Part shown: piece by piece, positions 62,063 through 64,000 of the stretch
Numbering within the stretch: the stretch's first letter is position 1
How the letters are laid out: every line of letters starts with the position of its first letter
Assembly (NCBI GenBank): GCA_037013685.1
Contig: CM072895.1
Coordinates: forward strand, 11,568,463 to 11,632,462
Direction: 5' to 3'
From: Acridotheres tristis
Lineage: Eukaryota > Chordata > Aves > Passeriformes > Sturnidae
DNA length: 64,000 nucleotides
Position numbers and translations under genes: made by a program
The notes under the pieces: generated by a model
The model's database searches: none
Told to the model about the DNA's origin: nothing
What the model saw: only the letters and a program-made list of their open reading frames with translations

Positions 62063-64000
62063 CACAGTAAAACACAACACCAGGACTGCAATGAAATGCT
62101 CCTAAACTTCCTCGACTTCTGTCAGCACAAAGCCAGCCAGCAAAACTTAACTTGCCGGGTTGGTTACCTTGGAACAGAAACCCACTGTGCAAGCAACTCT
62201 TCCTTGGCTCTTCTATCTGTCCTCTTTACCAGAAACTGCTCTCCTGTGGAGCCTGGCAGCACTCTCCAGGCAAATAACTACATGCCACATGATTTGGAGT
62301 CTGGGATAGAGGCATAGGGGATTTGCATAGATCTAGAATGGAAATTGGAGATGGTATTTTCATTTAACCTACTTAAAAAACAAAGAGAAATGAAACTGCA
62401 TATATTTAGTGTCACTTGGATATGACTGTATGCTCTGGATTACAAGAGAGCGAAAAAAAGACTGCCTGTAAAGCATTAAAGGACCAGTTGCAACTAACTG
62501 GTTTTCCAGTTCTGGAAATCAAAACTGAATGTCGCCATTGGAAAGCCTTGGGAAAAGGGACTGATAACATACTTGGTATTTGAGCTACCTTTCTCTCCCA
62601 AACAATCGACTTCTCCCTTCCCCGTGAAGATTTTCCACTGCTTTTCCTTATCTTCCAGTTGGGTGTAAACTGCTGGAAAACAGACTGAAGGTATCCTTTG
62701 GTGAACAGGCAACCAGAGACAAACACTGTTCTCATCACCTTTCCCAGCACTGCTGCAACACAGAGCGTACAAGGAGTCTCATGGAGGGACACCACGGACT
62801 TCTGCTCTCCTGTCATCAGCTTGTTGCTACGTTCTTGCATGCTGGCATCCTTCCTACTTTTATTTCATATAACCTCCCTATTTAAAATGTTCTGTAATTC
62901 TCAACATTACCACTGAATAATATATTTATTAATTTGTTAGTGCCACTAACTGTCCCTGAGGCTTTTCTTGAGAATGTGTGCCAGCTTATTGATTCTAGCC
63001 TTCCCCCTCCCTGCATTGCTTTCCTCCTCTGCCAAGCAGAAACATACTTCTGTGCTGCTTCAGGTCATAATTGGAAAAAAGATAGAAATGTTCAATATGA
63101 CTCATACATAATTCAGCTTATCAGCTACCCAGGAGAAATGAGAAGAGAAGGTATACGCACGTCTATTTCTTCTACTATCAACAGGAGAAATAATTTCCAG
63201 TTACACAAAGTATACGTAATTTGGTCACAACAGGATCTGCAGTTATACGGAAAAAATGAGAGACATGGAAGCAAAGAATAAAAGGGCAGTAGGGAACCAA
63301 ACTGTTAAAAGAGATTCACTTCTGTGAGAATTCTTGATTCCCCTGGAAGACTGGACTCATGCTTCTCTCTTAATATTCAGAATTAAATAAGTTGGCAATT
63401 AGAAAGGATAACCTGCTTCTGATCTGTAAAACATCGCAGAAATCTAAATAAAATAAAGCTCCAGCTTAGTTAGCTACAAAGACATCTAATAAAAGCCTGC
63501 TAAACCCTAACTGTGACTTCTGGATTTAATGTTAAGGCCTATGTTCTAAAGGCAAATTGTGAAGGAGCATTAAAACTTATTGTTATAAAGGATTTTTAAT
63601 GTAAAAATCAATACATGCTGTGTATTTAGCAGCATGTAACCACGAGGACGTCTGTGATAAGCTTTGTCATGCACCAGGGACCACTGCATTAGTCAAATTC
63701 TTGAAAGGAAGTGGAGAATGTCTGTATCATTCAAACTACCATCTGAGACCAATTACGGAAATTATTTTTACCCCAAAAGCAGAGGGAAAAATCCAATCCT
63801 ACTTGACAGTCTTGAGAGTACCAAGGGTTCCACATGAAATGTGTCATTTTCAAATACCTCTACAAAATTAATGTTAGAAAAGTGATGGCATAAGGGAGAA
63901 CTTGGGCACTTATCACTATTTTTTGGAAGCCATTGAGAGCAAACAACTCCTTCGCCAAACTACTTCGCCAAAGTGCAAAGGAATATTAATAGCAATTTAA
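62063..64000. other. Non-coding stretch
   Basis: No gene recognised. A 142-codon minus frame (62,412-62,840) and a 115-codon plus frame (62,934-63,281) have no domain, signal peptide or family resemblance that I can see. Confidence 0.6.
63947..63972 (+). repeat. Two-copy 13-bp tandem repeat
   Basis: CTCCTTCGCCAAA (63,947-63,959) is followed directly by CTACTTCGCCAAA (63,960-63,972), with a single mismatch. Both copies keep a CpG and a TTCGCCAAA core reminiscent of E2F-type sites. Confidence 0.8.

Noticed and set aside
62412..62840. 142-codon minus-strand open frame
   Set aside because: No recognised domain, no neighbouring exon signals, and length compatible with chance in a window this size.
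1..64000. CRISPR arrays, tRNA, rRNA, prokaryotic operons, phage or plasmid modules
   Set aside because: No regularly spaced repeats, no cloverleaf box A/B pair that I could recognise, no long or clustered ORFs and no Shine-Dalgarno spacing. The sequence is vertebrate non-coding in character.

Overview
The window looks like non-coding DNA from an amniote genome, most probably a bird. It is AT-leaning and CpG-poor, and its longest open frame is only 158 codons. No open frame reads as a known protein. The only interspersed repeats I recognise are old CR1-clade LINE pieces and a short solo-LTR fragment whose text matches an LTR family common in bird genomes. There is no rRNA, tRNA, CRISPR array, operon or other prokaryotic signal. 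I found no convincing protein-coding exon, so the window is either intergenic or lies inside a very large intron. The sequence alone cannot decide which, and I cannot name the locus.

Layout. 1-9 kb is unique non-coding DNA with one CR1 3' end (about 2.27-2.41 kb). 9.0-13.2 kb holds two blocks that look like conserved non-coding elements and three compact perfect inverted repeats (9,235; 11,098; 13,093), plus a CR1 3' end near 12.13 kb. 13.2-23.7 kb is mostly featureless. 23.69-24.80 kb carries the best-supported feature: a decayed CR1-clade LINE on the minus strand whose reverse-transcriptase motifs A, B and C and part of the C-terminal region can still be read through frameshifts and stops. 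26.1-30.2 kb is the most enhancer-like stretch, with dense homeodomain, POU and GATA-like words and local CpGs in AT-rich sequence. 33.74-33.92 kb holds a nested hairpin. 36.45 and 47.98 kb carry CR1 3' ends. 48.65-49.09 kb is another conserved-looking block with a perfect RFX X-box palindrome. 49-62 kb is largely featureless. 61.95-62.06 kb holds the LTR fragment. The window ends in a two-copy 13-bp tandem repeat.

If the window does anything, it is probably cis-regulatory: scattered enhancer-like blocks in a gene-poor region. That is inference from motif density and base composition and needs a cross-species alignment. I saw no evidence of a new multi-gene system.
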